Source: CAZJQD01 sp964548165 [NCBI: uncultured bacterium] (GTDB lineage: Bacteria; UBA8481). Taken from it: a stretch of 64,000 nucleotides of DNA. The DNA lies in the NCBI GenBank assembly GCA_964548165.1, contig CAZJQD010000006.1, positions 1 to 64,000 on the forward strand, in the 5' to 3' direction. The position numbers and the translations under genes were made by a program. Of the stretch, positions 29,475 through 39,427 are shown in pieces. How positions within the stretch are numbered: the stretch's first letter is position 1; each line of letters begins with the position of its first letter. The notes under the pieces are model-generated. The model saw only the letters and a list, made by a program, of their open reading frames with translations. It was not told the origin of the DNA and did no database searches.

Positions 29475-30458
29475 TCAGGTCATGCCCTTCTTCTTCAGGG
29501 CGACGTAGACGGCCCAGCCGATGAGGAACATCGCGCAGGAGAAGGCCGCGTAGGCCCAGATCCAGTTGTGGGCGCCGGAGCCCGTCATCATGGTGAACTC
29601 GGACATGACTCCGATGCCGGCGATGAGGTTCAGGGGCATGAAGATGACCGTGAAGACCGTGAGCACCTTCATGACGTCGTTCATCTTCTTCTGGACCATC
29701 GAGAGGTAGCTCTCCAGGGTCGAGGCCATGAGCTCGCGGAAGAGGTTGGCCGACTCGTTGATCGAGACGAGGTGGTCGTGGATGTCCTTGAAGTAGATGA
29801 CCCGGCGATCGCTGATGAACTCGAAGGACTGGCTCATCAGGGCCCGGATGACATCGCGGTGGGGGCCGGCGAATTTCCGGAACTTGGAGACTGCCGCCTT
29901 GAACTCGTTCATCTCCTGGAGGGCGCCGACCTCGTCCGCGAGGATGCGGTCCTCGATCACGTCGAGCTTGTCCTCCATGCGGTCAAGGATGCGCGTCATC
30001 TCGTCGACGACGGCGTCCATGATGAGGTGCAGGAGGAAGTCCGAGCCCTTCGCCATGAGGGCAGGATGCATGGTGACGCGGGTGCGGGTCTGGTTCACGA
30101 GGAGGATGGGATCCTCGTGGAAGGTCACAAGGTAGTGGTTGCCGAGGTAGAACTGGAGCTCGAGGACCTGAAGGTTGTTGGCGTCGACGACGCCGTTTTT
30201 CAGGGCCATGGCATGAAAGATGATGAAGAGGTAGTCGGTGTAGTCGTCGACCTTGGGACGGTGGTTGGGAAAGATGCAATCCTCCACGGTCAGGTCGTGG
30301 AAGCCGAAGATGTCCGTGAGGTAGTCGATCTCGTCCTCGGTCGGATCCTCCATGTCGACCCAGAAGAGCCCCTTGTTGGCGGACATCAGCGCCCGCCACT
30401 CCTCGACGGGCACATTCTGCCGGAGGACGGCGCCATCGAAGTGATAAGAATGGATCAT
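29475..30458 (-). CDS. corA: CorA-family metal ion transporter with variant GMN motif
   Basis: Pentameric inner-membrane channel for Mg2+, Co2+ or Zn2+. 327 residues: soluble funnel domain (1-265), TM1 (VFTVIFMPLNLIAGIGVMSE), periplasmic loop, TM2 (YAAFSCAMFLIGWAVYVAL), basic C-terminal tail KKKG. The pore-mouth signature that is normally YGMNF reads GVMSEF here, so the strictly conserved GMN is replaced by VMS. ZntB-like or other divergent CorA subfamilies also vary here. Ion choice is therefore uncertain. Confidence 0.92.
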   Translation of the reverse strand: MIHSYHFDGAVLRQNVPVEEWRALMSANKGLFWVDMEDPTEDEIDYLTDIFGFHDLTVEDCIFPNHRPKVDDYTDYLFIIFHAMALKNGVVDANNLQVLELQFYLGNHYLVTFHEDPILLVNQTRTRVTMHPALMAKGSDFLLHLIMDAVVDEMTRILDRMEDKLDVIEDRILADEVGALQEMNEFKAAVSKFRKFAGPHRDVIRALMSQSFEFISDRRVIYFKDIHDHLVSINESANLFRELMASTLESYLSMVQKKMNDVMKVLTVFTVIFMPLNLIAGIGVMSEFTMMTGSGAHNWIWAYAAFSCAMFLIGWAVYVALKKKGMT

Positions 30459-30580
30459 CCGGGTCCGCTCCGTTCTGGGGGTGTCGATCCGGGGGGCCGC
30501 GGAAAGGCGGGAGCCGCCGGAGCATCGTCCTCGCGGTGAAACTTCCGCCGCTCGCGGGCGTCTAACCCCGGGAATCGTAC

Positions 30581-30609
30581 TTTAACTGCCCGGTCGGTCA
30601 AGCTATGAT
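30581..30609 (+). promoter_or_regulatory. Promoter of skp-lpx operon
   Basis: TTTAAC (30581-30586), 17-nt spacer, TATGAT (30604-30609). The ribosome site AGGAGG lies 8 nt before the skp ATG. This unit has a leader, unlike many others here. Confidence 0.55.
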
Positions 30610-30637
30610 TGCCCGGTTCGCCCAGGAGGCTGCTCTT

Positions 30638-31282
30638 ATGATTATTCATCCCGTTCGTCACGCTGCCGCGCTCGCCGCGATGGCCCTTGCGTTCCTTCTT
30701 GCGGCGCCGGCCACGGCCGACGTCCCCAACGTCGGCGTCGTCGACATGCTGAGAGTGACCGACAGTTACACGCGGTACTCCGAGGGACGGCAGAGGTTGG
30801 AGGCCCGCAAGCTGGAGCTGCAGGCCATCGTCGACGAGGAGGAAAAGTCCGTCCTCGCGCTCCTGGAGGAGCTCGAAGCGGTTCGCGCGACGGCCACCCA
30901 GGAGGAGATCATGCGGCGTCGACGCGATATCGAGGCTCGCGACCGGGAACTGCGCGAGTTCGTCGGACAGACGAACGTCCAGTTCCGCGACGAGCTGGAT
31001 ACGCTCCAATTCCGCACGAAGGACGAGATCGAGACCGTCGTCCAGATGGTCGCCCGCCAGCGCGGCCTCACGCTCGTCCTGGAGAAGAACATGACCCTCT
31101 TCTCCGCCGACGTCCTGGACATCACGAGCCTCATCATCGCCGAGCTCAACGCCCGCTTCCGTCCCCTGCCGGCCACGGCTGCCCCGCCCGCCCGCGCCCC
31201 GCGCCCGTCGACGTCGAGCTCGCCGACCCAGCCGGGAACCGCGACACCCCGCGCGGCCTGGTCGACCCCTCCCACCCGCTAA
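30638..31282 (+). CDS. OmpH/Skp-family periplasmic chaperone
   Basis: Holdase for outer-membrane proteins crossing the periplasm. 214 residues: signal peptide ([20 protein letters not shown]), then [20 protein letters not shown] and a long charged helix pair (tentacles, about 45-150), ending in a Pro/Thr/Ser-rich tail (about 175-214) that ordinary Skp lacks. The start at 30638 follows AGGAGG. First gene of the lipid A operon, as in many Gram-negatives where skp precedes lpxD. Confidence 0.87.
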   Translation: MIIHPVRHAAALAAMALAFLLAAPATADVPNVGVVDMLRVTDSYTRYSEGRQRLEARKLELQAIVDEEEKSVLALLEELEAVRATATQEEIMRRRRDIEARDRELREFVGQTNVQFRDELDTLQFRTKDEIETVVQMVARQRGLTLVLEKNMTLFSADVLDITSLIIAELNARFRPLPATAAPPARAPRPSTSSSPTQPGTATPRAAWSTPPTR

Positions 31283-31298
31283 GACGGACGTCCGCCCC

Positions 31299-32360
31299 GT
31301 GACCCCGCCCCAAGCTCGCCGCCTTCGGGACCTGGCCGAGTTTGTCGGCGGGACCATCATCGGGGACGAGGACGCGGTGATCACGGGCGTTGGATCGGTG
31401 GAGGGCGCCCTTCGCGGCGACATCACGTTCGCCCAGGATGAGAAGTTCCTCGGCGAAGCGGCCGAGAGCCCGGCGGCCTGCATCATCGTGCCCAGGCAGA
31501 TCACCGAGTGCGACAAGACGATCCTCCAGGTCGACAATCCGCGCTTTGCGTTCGCGCGCATAGCGACCCTCTTTGCGCCTCCGCGCCGCGTCAACCCGGG
31601 CCTTCATCCCACGGCCGTCATCATGCCGGACGTGCACCTGGGCCCGGACGTGGCCATCGGTGCCCACGCCGTCATCGACTCCGGGTCGGTCCTGGGCGCC
31701 GGAGTCGCCGTTTTCCCCGGCGCCTACATCGGGCGCAACTGCCGCGTCGGCGAGGCGTCCATCATCCACGCCAACGTGGTCGTCGAGGCCGACACCACGA
31801 TCGGCGCCCACTGCATCATCAACGCCGGCACCGTCCTGGGCTCGGAAGGTTTTGGATTCGTCGAGCACTCGGGCAAGCACTACAAGATCCCGCAGATCGG
31901 CAACGTCATCATCGAGGACAACGTCGAGATCGGCGCGAACTGCACCATCGATCGCGCCGCTTCCGGCAGCACGATCGTTCACTCCGGCACCAAGATCGAC
32001 AACCTCGTCCACCTCGCGCACAACGTCGTCATCGGCCACGACTGCCTCATCATCGCCCAGGTTGGCATCTCGGGTTCCGTCACCGTGGGCGATCGGTGCA
32101 CGCTCGCCGGCCAGGCCGGCGTCGCCGGTCACATCAAGATCGGCGATCGCACCGTCGTCGCGGCCAAGGCCGGCGTCACCAAGTCCCAGCCCGGAAACAT
32201 GTTCATCTCGGGCTTCCCCGCCAAACCCCATCTCGAGGAGAAACGCATCATGGGATCTCTGCCCAAGGTTCCCGAGCTCGTCCGCAAGGTCACCCAGCTC
32301 ACGACCGCCATCCAGCGCCTCGCCAGGCGCCTGGACCGCGTCGAGGGCGGACGCTCGTGA
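31299..32360 (+). CDS. lpxD: UDP-3-O-acylglucosamine N-acyltransferase
   Basis: Third step of lipid A synthesis: N-acylation of UDP-3-O-acyl-glucosamine. 353 residues. N-terminal uridine-binding domain (about 10-100), then a left-handed beta helix of hexapeptide repeats ([20 protein letters not shown] onward). The catalytic His region is [17 protein letters not shown]-terminal helix ([20 protein letters not shown]) completes the trimer. GTG start; the stop overlaps lpxC (GTGA). Confidence 0.96.
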   Translation: MTPPQARRLRDLAEFVGGTIIGDEDAVITGVGSVEGALRGDITFAQDEKFLGEAAESPAACIIVPRQITECDKTILQVDNPRFAFARIATLFAPPRRVNPGLHPTAVIMPDVHLGPDVAIGAHAVIDSGSVLGAGVAVFPGAYIGRNCRVGEASIIHANVVVEADTTIGAHCIINAGTVLGSEGFGFVEHSGKHYKIPQIGNVIIEDNVEIGANCTIDRAASGSTIVHSGTKIDNLVHLAHNVVIGHDCLIIAQVGISGSVTVGDRCTLAGQAGVAGHIKIGDRTVVAAKAGVTKSQPGNMFISGFPAKPHLEEKRIMGSLPKVPELVRKVTQLTTAIQRLARRLDRVEGGRS

Positions 32361-33658
32361 ACCAGTCAACGATCGCCGAGGAACTGGAGTTCAAGGGCGC
32401 CGGGCTTCACACCGGCGAGGAGATCACGCTCCGCCTCAAGCCGGCCGACCCCGACACGGGCTTCGTCTTCGTCCGCACCGACCTGGCCGAGTCGCCCGTC
32501 ATCCCGGTGCGCCCCGAGCACGTCATCGCGACGGAACGGGAGACGACGCTGGGGCAGGGCGAGGTCACCATCCACACCGTCGAGCACCTGCTCTCCGCCT
32601 GCGGCGGCATGGGCATCGACAACCTCGTCATCGAGGTGGACGGCCCGGAAGTGCCGACGCTCGACGGTTCCTCCAGGCTCTTCGTCGAGGCCATCCAGCG
32701 CGTCGGGCTGAAGACCTCCAACATCCCCGCCCGCGTCTTCCGGGTGCGCGAGCCGATCTGGCTCGAGGATGGGACCAAGCAGATCATGGTCCTGCCCTCC
32801 ACGAACTTCAAGATCTCCTACACCATCGCCTTCGCCAGCCGCGGCATCGGCTCGCAGTTCTTCTCGCTCGAAGTCACGCCGGAGTCCTATGCGCGCGAGT
32901 TGGCTGCGGCTCGCACCTTCTGCCCCCTCGAGGACGTCGAGATCCTCCGCGCCCAGGGGCTCATCAAGGGCGGCTCGCTCGAGAACGCCGTCGTCTACGA
33001 TGCCAACGGGCCCGTCGACGGATGCACGCTCCGCTGGCCCGATGAGGCCGTGCGGCACAAGATGCTCGACCTCGTCGGCGACCTCATGTTCCTCGGAACG
33101 CGCATCCAGGGGCACGTCGTCGTCATCCGCGGCGGACACGCCCTGAACGTGCGCATGTGCCGCAAGCTCGACGAGCTCCAGCAGAAGACCAGCGCCTACT
33201 ACCACCGCAGTCTCTCCGTGGCCAACGAGCAGCTCGATATCCAGGCCATCAAGAAGATCCTGCCGCACCGGCACCCGTTTCTCCTGGTGGATCGCATCCT
33301 CTCGATCGAGCCCTCCAAGAAGGTCGTGGGCCTCAAGAACGTCACCGGCAACGAGGACTTCTTCAACGGTCACTTCCCCCAGTACCCGATCATGCCCGGC
33401 GTCCTCATCATCGAGGCCATGGCGCAGTGCGGGGGCGTCATGCTCCTGGCGTCGACGAACATGCCGGGACGGCTCGTCTTCTTCTCCGCCATCGATAAGG
33501 TTCGCTTCCGCAAGCCCGTCGTCCCGGGCGACCAGTTGATCTTCGAGGTCGAGGCCGTGAAGCTGAGGGCTCGCGCCGGGATCATGCGCGGCAAGGCCTT
33601 TGTCGAGGGACAGCTCGTCGCGGAGGCGGATATGATGTTCGCTCTCCCGGAGGAGTAA
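32357..33658 (+). CDS. lpxC-fabZ: Bifunctional LpxC deacetylase / FabZ dehydratase
   Basis: Fusion of the committed lipid A deacetylase with (3R)-hydroxyacyl-ACP dehydratase, 433 residues. LpxC (1-285): zinc ligands in HTVEHLLSA and [12 protein letters not shown], and LDGSS. FabZ (about 293-433): catalytic His in [14 protein letters not shown] and Glu in [15 protein letters not shown]. Both active sites look intact. Fusion places the two enzymes that compete for 3-hydroxyacyl-ACP (lipid A versus fatty acids) in one chain, as in Bacteroidetes. GTG start overlapping the lpxD stop. Confidence 0.97.
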   Translation: MNQSTIAEELEFKGAGLHTGEEITLRLKPADPDTGFVFVRTDLAESPVIPVRPEHVIATERETTLGQGEVTIHTVEHLLSACGGMGIDNLVIEVDGPEVPTLDGSSRLFVEAIQRVGLKTSNIPARVFRVREPIWLEDGTKQIMVLPSTNFKISYTIAFASRGIGSQFFSLEVTPESYARELAAARTFCPLEDVEILRAQGLIKGGSLENAVVYDANGPVDGCTLRWPDEAVRHKMLDLVGDLMFLGTRIQGHVVVIRGGHALNVRMCRKLDELQQKTSAYYHRSLSVANEQLDIQAIKKILPHRHPFLLVDRILSIEPSKKVVGLKNVTGNEDFFNGHFPQYPIMPGVLIIEAMAQCGGVMLLASTNMPGRLVFFSAIDKVRFRKPVVPGDQLIFEVEAVKLRARAGIMRGKAFVEGQLVAEADMMFALPEE

Positions 33659-33663
33659 CCCCC

Positions 33664-34446
33664 ATGACCACGACCATCCACCCTACCTCCGTCATCGACG
33701 GGTCCGCCGTGATCGGGCCCGACTGCGTCATCGGGCCGTTCTGCCACGTCGGGCCCGGCGTCACGCTGGGTGCCGGGAACACGCTCCGCAGTCACGTCGT
33801 CATCGAGGGGCCGACGACGATCGGGGATCACAACGCCTTCTTCCCCGGCGCCGCCATCGGGACTCCGCCCCAGGACCTCAAGTACGCGGGCGAGCCCACC
33901 CGCCTGACGATCGGCGATCGGAACGTCTTTCGCGAGTGCGTGACGGCGAATCGCGGGACGGTGGGCGGCGGCGGGCTCACCAGCATCGGCTCCGACTGCC
34001 TCTTCATGGCCTACGCTCACGTCGCCCACGATTGCCACCTGGCCGACCACGTCATCCTGGCCAACTGCGCCACCCTCGCCGGGCACGTCACGATCGAGGA
34101 ATACGTCTCGATCGGGGGATTGACCCCTGTCCAGCAGTTCGTGCGCATCGGCGCCCACGCCTTCATCGGCGGCGCGACGCGCGTCCCCCAGGATATCGTT
34201 CCCTACATCAAGATGGGCGGTATCCCGCCCGTCGTCCTGGGCTCCAACCACGTCGGGCTCTCGCGCCGGGGATTCGCGCCGGAGACCGTCCAGGCCATCG
34301 AGAAGGCGCTGAAGACCCTCTTCCGGTCCGGGCTCAACACCACCCAGGCCCTCACCAAACTGCAGGCCGAGCCGACCGGCATCCCCGAGGTCGAGCGGCT
34401 CATCCGCTTCGTGGAGACCGCCGAGCGCGGGATCCTCAGGAACTGA
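33664..34446 (+). CDS. lpxA: UDP-N-acetylglucosamine O-acyltransferase
   Basis: First enzyme of lipid A synthesis. 260 residues: hexapeptide beta helix from residue 5, catalytic His in AYAHVAHDCHLAD, GGLTPVQQFVRIGAHAFIGG, and the C-terminal helical domain (GFAPETVQAIEKALKTLF). It is 5 nt after lpxC-fabZ. lpxB does not follow, so the disaccharide synthase must be elsewhere. Confidence 0.97.
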   Translation: MTTTIHPTSVIDGSAVIGPDCVIGPFCHVGPGVTLGAGNTLRSHVVIEGPTTIGDHNAFFPGAAIGTPPQDLKYAGEPTRLTIGDRNVFRECVTANRGTVGGGGLTSIGSDCLFMAYAHVAHDCHLADHVILANCATLAGHVTIEEYVSIGGLTPVQQFVRIGAHAFIGGATRVPQDIVPYIKMGGIPPVVLGSNHVGLSRRGFAPETVQAIEKALKTLFRSGLNTTQALTKLQAEPTGIPEVERLIRFVETAERGILRN

Positions 34447-34496
34447 ACCCGGGCTCGCCCACGCGTCACGGGGTGCCGACAGCTGGTTTCTTCACG

Positions 34497-34675
34497 AATT
34501 CTCACCACGGAGATCGCAGGGACCGCAGAGAAAGGCAAATCCTGGCCAGCAAACAGCACTGCTTCTATTGCCGTGGCTTTTTGCCGATACAGCGACGGAT
34601 GGAATCGGCACTATCAGAATCATTGCCCCCGTATTGGCATTCTCCGTGTCTCTGTGTCTCTGTGGTTCATTCATC
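34497..34675. repeat. CACAGAGA-type inverted-repeat element, copy 1
   Basis: The left arm (34501-34535: CACCACGGAGATCGCAGGG, then ACCGCAGAGAAAGG) is inverted near the right end (34640-34671: TCTCCGTGTCTCTGTG, then TCTCTGTGGTTC). About 105 nt of unrelated sequence lies between. The same arm motif bounds elements at 54569-54751 and 56946-57120. It fills the lpxA-flippase gap. Confidence 0.65.
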
Positions 34676-34704
34676 TGAATGCGTCGAGCTAGCGTGATAT
34701 TGCG

Positions 34705-35967
34705 ATGAGTGCGTCGACATCGCGGGGCGCGATGATCCTGGCGGCGGGACAAGCGGCCGGGTTCGTGATCGGTATGGCCGGCAGCGCCTTCCTCGCCCGC
34801 CTCCTGGGCCCCGAAGGGCGGGGAACCTTCGAACTCCTGGTCCTCATGCCCAACCTGGCCGTGCTCCTCCTCAGGGGCGGCGTCGTGACGGGCGCCGTCT
34901 ACCGCGCCGGCGCGGACGGCACCGAACGATTGCGCCTCGCAGCCGTGGCCATGGGACTCACGGCCCTCCTTGGCATCCTCGGCGCCCTTCTGGGCGTCGC
35001 CGTCACGGCCGCAATGCCGAGCCTCCCCGTTCCCCGCGTCCTTCTCCTTCTCGCGTTCACCGCATTTCCGTTCTTCCTCTGGATCTCGAATGCGCGGGAA
35101 CTCCTGAACGGCCTCGGCCGCTTCGGCGCCAACGCGTTCTCCATCGTGTCCGAACGGCTGCTTCTCACGATCCTGCTCGCTCTCGCCTTCGTCTCCGGCG
35201 TCCATGCGCTCGCTCCCCTCTTCGGCCTCTACCTCGCCAGCGTCGCCGCCGTGGCCGTCCTGCTCGGCGTCCAACTCCGTATCCGGCCCATCCTCGCTCG
35301 AGGCGCTGACGCCGCGCGGATACTGGATTACGGCGCGCGATCGGCGCTCGCGCCCATTCTCATCTTCCTCCACATGCGCCTCGACCAGATGGTTCTCGGT
35401 TGGTCCGGGGCCTCCCATGCGCTGGGCCTCTACGTGATCGCGGTCACGATCGCCGAGGTCTTCCTCCCTCTCCCCGACGCCATCTACTCCGCGCTCTACC
35501 CGCGCCTGATGAGAGCCGGCGCGGATCGGGCGGACCTCGCCGCCCGCGCCTCCCGGCTCAGCCACGGCTGCCTCGTCCTCGTCGCGCTCGGGATGGGCAT
35601 CGTGGCCCGCCCCGTGGTCGCGATTCTCTTCGGCGAGCAGTTCCTGACCGCCCTGGCCTTCGTTCCGTTTCTCCTCGCGGCGCGGCTGATGCAGAGCGGG
35701 AGTTCCATCCTGAGGGCGTCCCTGCTGGCGGAAGGCCGACCGCTCCAGGCCTCGCTGATCACGGCCGCAGGCCTCGCCGCCAACGCGCTCGGCCTCTTCT
35801 GGCTTATTCCCCGGCACGGCGCTCTCGGCGCCGCCATGGCCGCGCTTCTCTCCGCCGGAATCGAGTACGCGCTGACTCTGCTCACCGCGTCGCGCCAGCT
35901 CGCACGATCCCCCATCACGCTTCTCATCCCCCTCCCCGCGGACATCGCCTCGTTGCGTTCTCGATAG
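34705..35967 (+). CDS. Oligosaccharide flippase family membrane protein (Wzx-like)
   Basis: 420 residues with about 12 hydrophobic segments, MOP/MATE fold. The N-terminus GSAFLARLLGPEGRGTFELLV is typical of polysaccharide-synthesis flippases that move lipid-linked glycans across the inner membrane. It follows the lpx operon and precedes sugar genes, consistent with O-antigen or exopolysaccharide export. It overlaps nothing and has no clear ribosome site; TAGCGT lies 9 nt upstream. Confidence 0.87.
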   Translation: MSASTSRGAMILAAGQAAGFVIGMAGSAFLARLLGPEGRGTFELLVLMPNLAVLLLRGGVVTGAVYRAGADGTERLRLAAVAMGLTALLGILGALLGVAVTAAMPSLPVPRVLLLLAFTAFPFFLWISNARELLNGLGRFGANAFSIVSERLLLTILLALAFVSGVHALAPLFGLYLASVAAVAVLLGVQLRIRPILARGADAARILDYGARSALAPILIFLHMRLDQMVLGWSGASHALGLYVIAVTIAEVFLPLPDAIYSALYPRLMRAGADRADLAARASRLSHGCLVLVALGMGIVARPVVAILFGEQFLTALAFVPFLLAARLMQSGSSILRASLLAEGRPLQASLITAAGLAANALGLFWLIPRHGALGAAMAALLSAGIEYALTLLTASRQLARSPITLLIPLPADIASLRSR

Positions 35968-35997
35968 CCCACGCTGTTCGGCATGCCCGGGTATCGA

Positions 35998-37086
35998 TCA
36001 GGTGGCGGTCAGGACCTGCCTGTAAGCGTCCTCGAGACCGTCGTAGAGCCTCTTCTCGTTGAACTCCCGCTCGAGGCGGGCGCGAGCGCGGGCGGCACAA
36101 TCAGCACGGAAGGGGGAATCGAGAAGCAAGCGTTCCAGACGGTCGGCGACCACGAGGGGATCCCCGGGGGGCACGGCAAATCCGGTATCACCGAGCGTCT
36201 CCGGAATGGCCCCGCAGGCCGTCGCCACCACAGGGCGCCCCACGGCCATCGCCTCCAGCGCCGCGTACGGCTGGCCCTCGAAGTGCGTGGTGAGCGCGAC
36301 GACGGAGGCGGGCTGGTAGAGCGCCGCTCCCTGGCGCGATCCATCGAGGAACGCGACGCGATCCGCGAGCCCGAGCTCGGTGGCGAGCGCGGCAATCGAT
36401 GATCGCAGCTCGCCGTCGCCGGCCAGCTCGACGCGAGCCTCGACGCCGCGGTCCCTGAGGATGCGGAGGGCGCGGATGAGCGTCGCGGGATCCTTCTGCG
36501 GCGAGAGACGCGCGGGAAAGAGGATCGTGCCGTTGGCCGGCGAGAGGCTCCAGGGGAAATCCTCGAGCCGGATGGCGTTGTAGAGGAGGCGGGTCCGGGC
36601 GGCGGGATACAGTCCCCGGTCGCGATCCTCGGCGCTCTCCACGAGGAAGAGATCGGTCGCCCGATCCGCCCACGATTCGAGCGCCACGAGACCCGTCTTC
36701 TTCACCTTCTCCGCGGGGCCCTCGAGGATGCCCAGGAGAGCCCGGTTGCCGGGCCCGTGCGCGCTCATGACGACGCGAGCCCCGGCGCGACGCGCGGGGC
36801 GACGCACGAGCATCCCGGCCTTGGGCGTGTGCACGTGGACAATCCGATAGCGGCGGCGCACCAGCTCGGCCACGACCACGCCAGCGCGCATGTCGTAAAG
36901 ACGATCGATCGGCAGATCGTGAACAACGATGCCGGCCGCGCGCAGGCGCACGGTCAGGAGGCCGTTGACCGGGAGCGCGGCGGCGACGTCCCAGCCCCGC
37001 GCGGCCAGGCCCCTGAGCATGGTCTCCATGGAGCGCTGGGCGCCGCCCAGGCCGGACGATTCGATGACGTGCAGAACGGGGACCAC
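35998..37086 (-). CDS. Glycosyltransferase family 4
   Basis: Cytosolic GT-B retaining glycosyltransferase, 362 residues. The N-terminal acceptor fold opens with HVIESSGLGGAQRSMETML. The C-terminal nucleotide-sugar fold has ILFPARLSPQKDPATLIRAL, VELAGDGEL and the donor motif THFEGQPYAALEAMAVGRPVV, with the ExxxxxxxE arrangement. Probable role in envelope polysaccharide with the nearby flippase. GTG start 6 nt after TATCCT, leaderless pattern. It converges with the flippase gene. Confidence 0.92.
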   Translation of the reverse strand: MVPVLHVIESSGLGGAQRSMETMLRGLAARGWDVAAALPVNGLLTVRLRAAGIVVHDLPIDRLYDMRAGVVVAELVRRRYRIVHVHTPKAGMLVRRPARRAGARVVMSAHGPGNRALLGILEGPAEKVKKTGLVALESWADRATDLFLVESAEDRDRGLYPAARTRLLYNAIRLEDFPWSLSPANGTILFPARLSPQKDPATLIRALRILRDRGVEARVELAGDGELRSSIAALATELGLADRVAFLDGSRQGAALYQPASVVALTTHFEGQPYAALEAMAVGRPVVATACGAIPETLGDTGFAVPPGDPLVVADRLERLLLDSPFRADCAARARARLEREFNEKRLYDGLEDAYRQVLTAT

Positions 37087-37092
37087 GCGGGG

Positions 37093-37098
37093 AGGATA
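37093..37098 (-). promoter_or_regulatory. TANNNT -10 box of GT4 gene
   Basis: TATCCT on the minus strand, 6 nt before GTG 37086. Confidence 0.4.
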
Positions 37099-37227
37099 CC
37101 CGGGTTGAGTGGGGGCAGGAAGGGTGGGATGGGACGGGAAACAGCGGCGCCAGGGTCACCGGCTTGCCCCTGTTCGCCGCGCCTGCTACCGTAACCGCCT
37201 CATCCGGGACCGGGAAGGGGACGGGCG

Positions 37228-38448
37228 ATGGCGGAAGCGACACAACGCAAGAGAGTCAAGCCGAGGGCCGCATCGGAGCTGGCAGCGTTGCGGCGCGAGA
37301 ACAAGCGGCTGAAGAAGACGCTCGAGTACAAGCAGCACAACATCTCGCTCCTCAACCTCATCAACACCAACATGCGCGCGACCCTCAAGGCGCGCGAGAC
37401 CTACTACATCATCCTGACCGCGGTCACCGCCGAGCCCGGACTCGGGCTCAACCGCGCCATGCTCTTCGTGAAGGAAAAGGAGACCGGGAAGATCCGCGGA
37501 GCGCTCGCCATCAGCCCGGTGGATCGGCGCCACATGAAGACCTTCTACGAGGAGGTTGCCGCAAAGAAGTTCGACTTCGGGTTCTACATCGAGCAGTTCT
37601 ACAACCAGAACTTCGAGATCAACGATCCCCTCACCCGGATCATCTCCGGGATCGAGTTCGACGCGTCAACGCGGAACATCGTTACCAGCGCTCTGTCGAG
37701 CGGACGGGTTCGCGTGGTTGCCAGGCCTGACCGACGGGATTTCAAGGGAATGGCCGCGCTCTTTCCGCGGATGAAGCGGGAATTCGTGGTGGCTCCCGTG
37801 GTGACGAAGGATGATCAGATCGGGGTCATCGTCGCGGACAACCACTTCACGGCGCGCAAGATCTCCAGGGAGGCCCTGCTCTCTCTCCAGACGCTCTGCG
37901 AATTTGCCGGTTCCCTGATCCTCATATCGCGCAAGTACGAGGAAGCCGCGGAGTTGAGCGTCGTGGACGAGTTGACCGGGCTCTTCAACTTTCGCTATGC
38001 CGAGCGCCGCATCCGCGAGGAGATCGTCAGGGCAAAGCGCTACGAGCGCGAGTTCTCGCTCATCCTCCTCGACATCGACTTCTTCAAGAATTTCAACGAC
38101 CGCAACGGGCACCTGACCGGGAACAAGGCGCTCAAGGACCTCGCGGAGATCATCCGTTCTTCGGTGCGATCCGTCGACGTCGCCGCGCGCTATGGCGGAG
38201 AGGAATTCGTCGTGATCCTGCCCGAGACCGGCAGGAACGGTGCCCGGATCACGGGCGAGAAACTGCTCAAGCACGTCCGCGCACACGCCTTCCTCGGCGG
38301 GGATAACCAGCCAGGAGGAGCGTTGACCGTTTCCGGGGGCCTCGCCGTGTACCCGCGGGACGGCGGAAGCTATGATGAGCTCGTCAAGCAGGCGGACCAG
38401 CTTCTCTATGTCGCCAAGGCCAACGGCAAGAACCAGATCCGCTCCTGA
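37228..38448 (+). CDS. Diguanylate cyclase with GAF-like domain
   Basis: Makes cyclic di-GMP. 406 residues: basic N-terminal coiled coil (1-50), GAF-like sensor (about 55-240), GGDEF domain (about 245-405) with DELTGLFNFRYAERRI and active site YGGEEFVVIL. The product-inhibition site RSVD lies five residues before GGEEF, so feedback control is likely intact. No membrane segment. The ribosome site GGGAAGGGG lies upstream. Confidence 0.94.
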   Translation: MAEATQRKRVKPRAASELAALRRENKRLKKTLEYKQHNISLLNLINTNMRATLKARETYYIILTAVTAEPGLGLNRAMLFVKEKETGKIRGALAISPVDRRHMKTFYEEVAAKKFDFGFYIEQFYNQNFEINDPLTRIISGIEFDASTRNIVTSALSSGRVRVVARPDRRDFKGMAALFPRMKREFVVAPVVTKDDQIGVIVADNHFTARKISREALLSLQTLCEFAGSLILISRKYEEAAELSVVDELTGLFNFRYAERRIREEIVRAKRYEREFSLILLDIDFFKNFNDRNGHLTGNKALKDLAEIIRSSVRSVDVAARYGGEEFVVILPETGRNGARITGEKLLKHVRAHAFLGGDNQPGGALTVSGGLAVYPRDGGSYDELVKQADQLLYVAKANGKNQIRS

Positions 38449-38497
38449 GCTCGGTCTCCATGACAAGAGGCGCCTGTTGCCGCCTGCCCCATTAAGC

Positions 38498-38503
38498 TAT
38501 GCT
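38498..38503 (+). promoter_or_regulatory. TANNNT -10 box of epimerase gene
   Basis: TATGCT, 6 nt before ATG 38510; no Shine-Dalgarno. Confidence 0.4.
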
Positions 38504-38509
38504 GGCGCC

Positions 38510-39427
38510 ATGTCCACGCGCCCACGAGTCGCCGTTCTCGGCGGCCTCGGCTTCATCGGCAGTCACCTCGCGAGACGCCTGGTTCGCGACGGCTGCGAGG
38601 TCGTTGTCTTCGACAAGCTTTATGCCACGCGCGATCTGGTGGCTGATCTCCTGACCGGGATCACGCTCGTCGAGGGGGACCTTGTCCGTACCGACAGTCT
38701 CCTTGACGCGATCCGCGACTGCTCGATCGTGTACAACCTCATCCACACCACCGTGCCGGTCACGTCAATGCAGGATCCCGGGTATGACATCGTCACGAAC
38801 GTGGCCGGGGGCGTCCGGTGGATGGAGCGACTCCCGGAGACGCAGGTCAAGACGCTCGTCTACGTCTCCTCGGGGGGAACCGTCTACGGGCCGCCGCGGT
38901 TCCTTCCGGTCTCCGAGGATCACCCGACGGAGCCCCGGTCGTCCTACGGCATCACGAAGCTGATGCTCGAGAAGTACACCGCGCTCTTCGCCGAACGCGC
39001 CGGCATCACCTGGCGTATCGCCCGCCCGTCCAACGCCTACGGCCCGGGCCAGCGCACGACTTCGAGCCAGGGCCTCATCGGTATCGCCCTCGAGAGGGTG
39101 TTGCAGGGGGAGCCGGTCGATGTCTGGGGCGACGGCGAGGTGCGACGCGACTACGTCCATGTCGACGATCTTGTCGCAGCCCTGGCCACGCTCGGCGCCT
39201 ACCGCGGCCCCGAGACGGTCTTCAACGTGGGGACGGGAACGGCAACCTCGGTGAACGAGATCCTGGAACTCATCGGCGCCGCAACCGGCCGCGAGGTAAA
39301 GCGCCGCACGCTTCCCGCTCACGCTCACGACGTCCCCGTCAACGTCCTCGATATCTCCCGCATCACCCGCGAAACCGGTTGGAGACCCGCCGTGACCGGT
39401 GTCAGGCTTACACATTTACACAATTAG
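38510..39427 (+). CDS. NAD-dependent nucleotide-sugar epimerase/dehydratase, 3' end formed by repeat
   Basis: Extended SDR acting on an NDP-sugar, 305 residues. NAD fold VAVLGGLGFIGSHLARRL, catalytic YGITK (Tyr/Lys pair), substrate region RPSNAYGPGQR, and DYVHVDDLVAAL. The family consensus is followed until ITRETGWRPAV; the last nine or so residues (GVRLTHLHN) are translated from the arm of an inverted repeat at 39398. Relatives normally continue with a helix of 15-30 residues, so the protein appears truncated at its C-terminus by repeat insertion, probably without loss of the active site. Confidence 0.9.
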   Translation: MSTRPRVAVLGGLGFIGSHLARRLVRDGCEVVVFDKLYATRDLVADLLTGITLVEGDLVRTDSLLDAIRDCSIVYNLIHTTVPVTSMQDPGYDIVTNVAGGVRWMERLPETQVKTLVYVSSGGTVYGPPRFLPVSEDHPTEPRSSYGITKLMLEKYTALFAERAGITWRIARPSNAYGPGQRTTSSQGLIGIALERVLQGEPVDVWGDGEVRRDYVHVDDLVAALATLGAYRGPETVFNVGTGTATSVNEILELIGAATGREVKRRTLPAHAHDVPVNVLDISRITRETGWRPAVTGVRLTHLHN

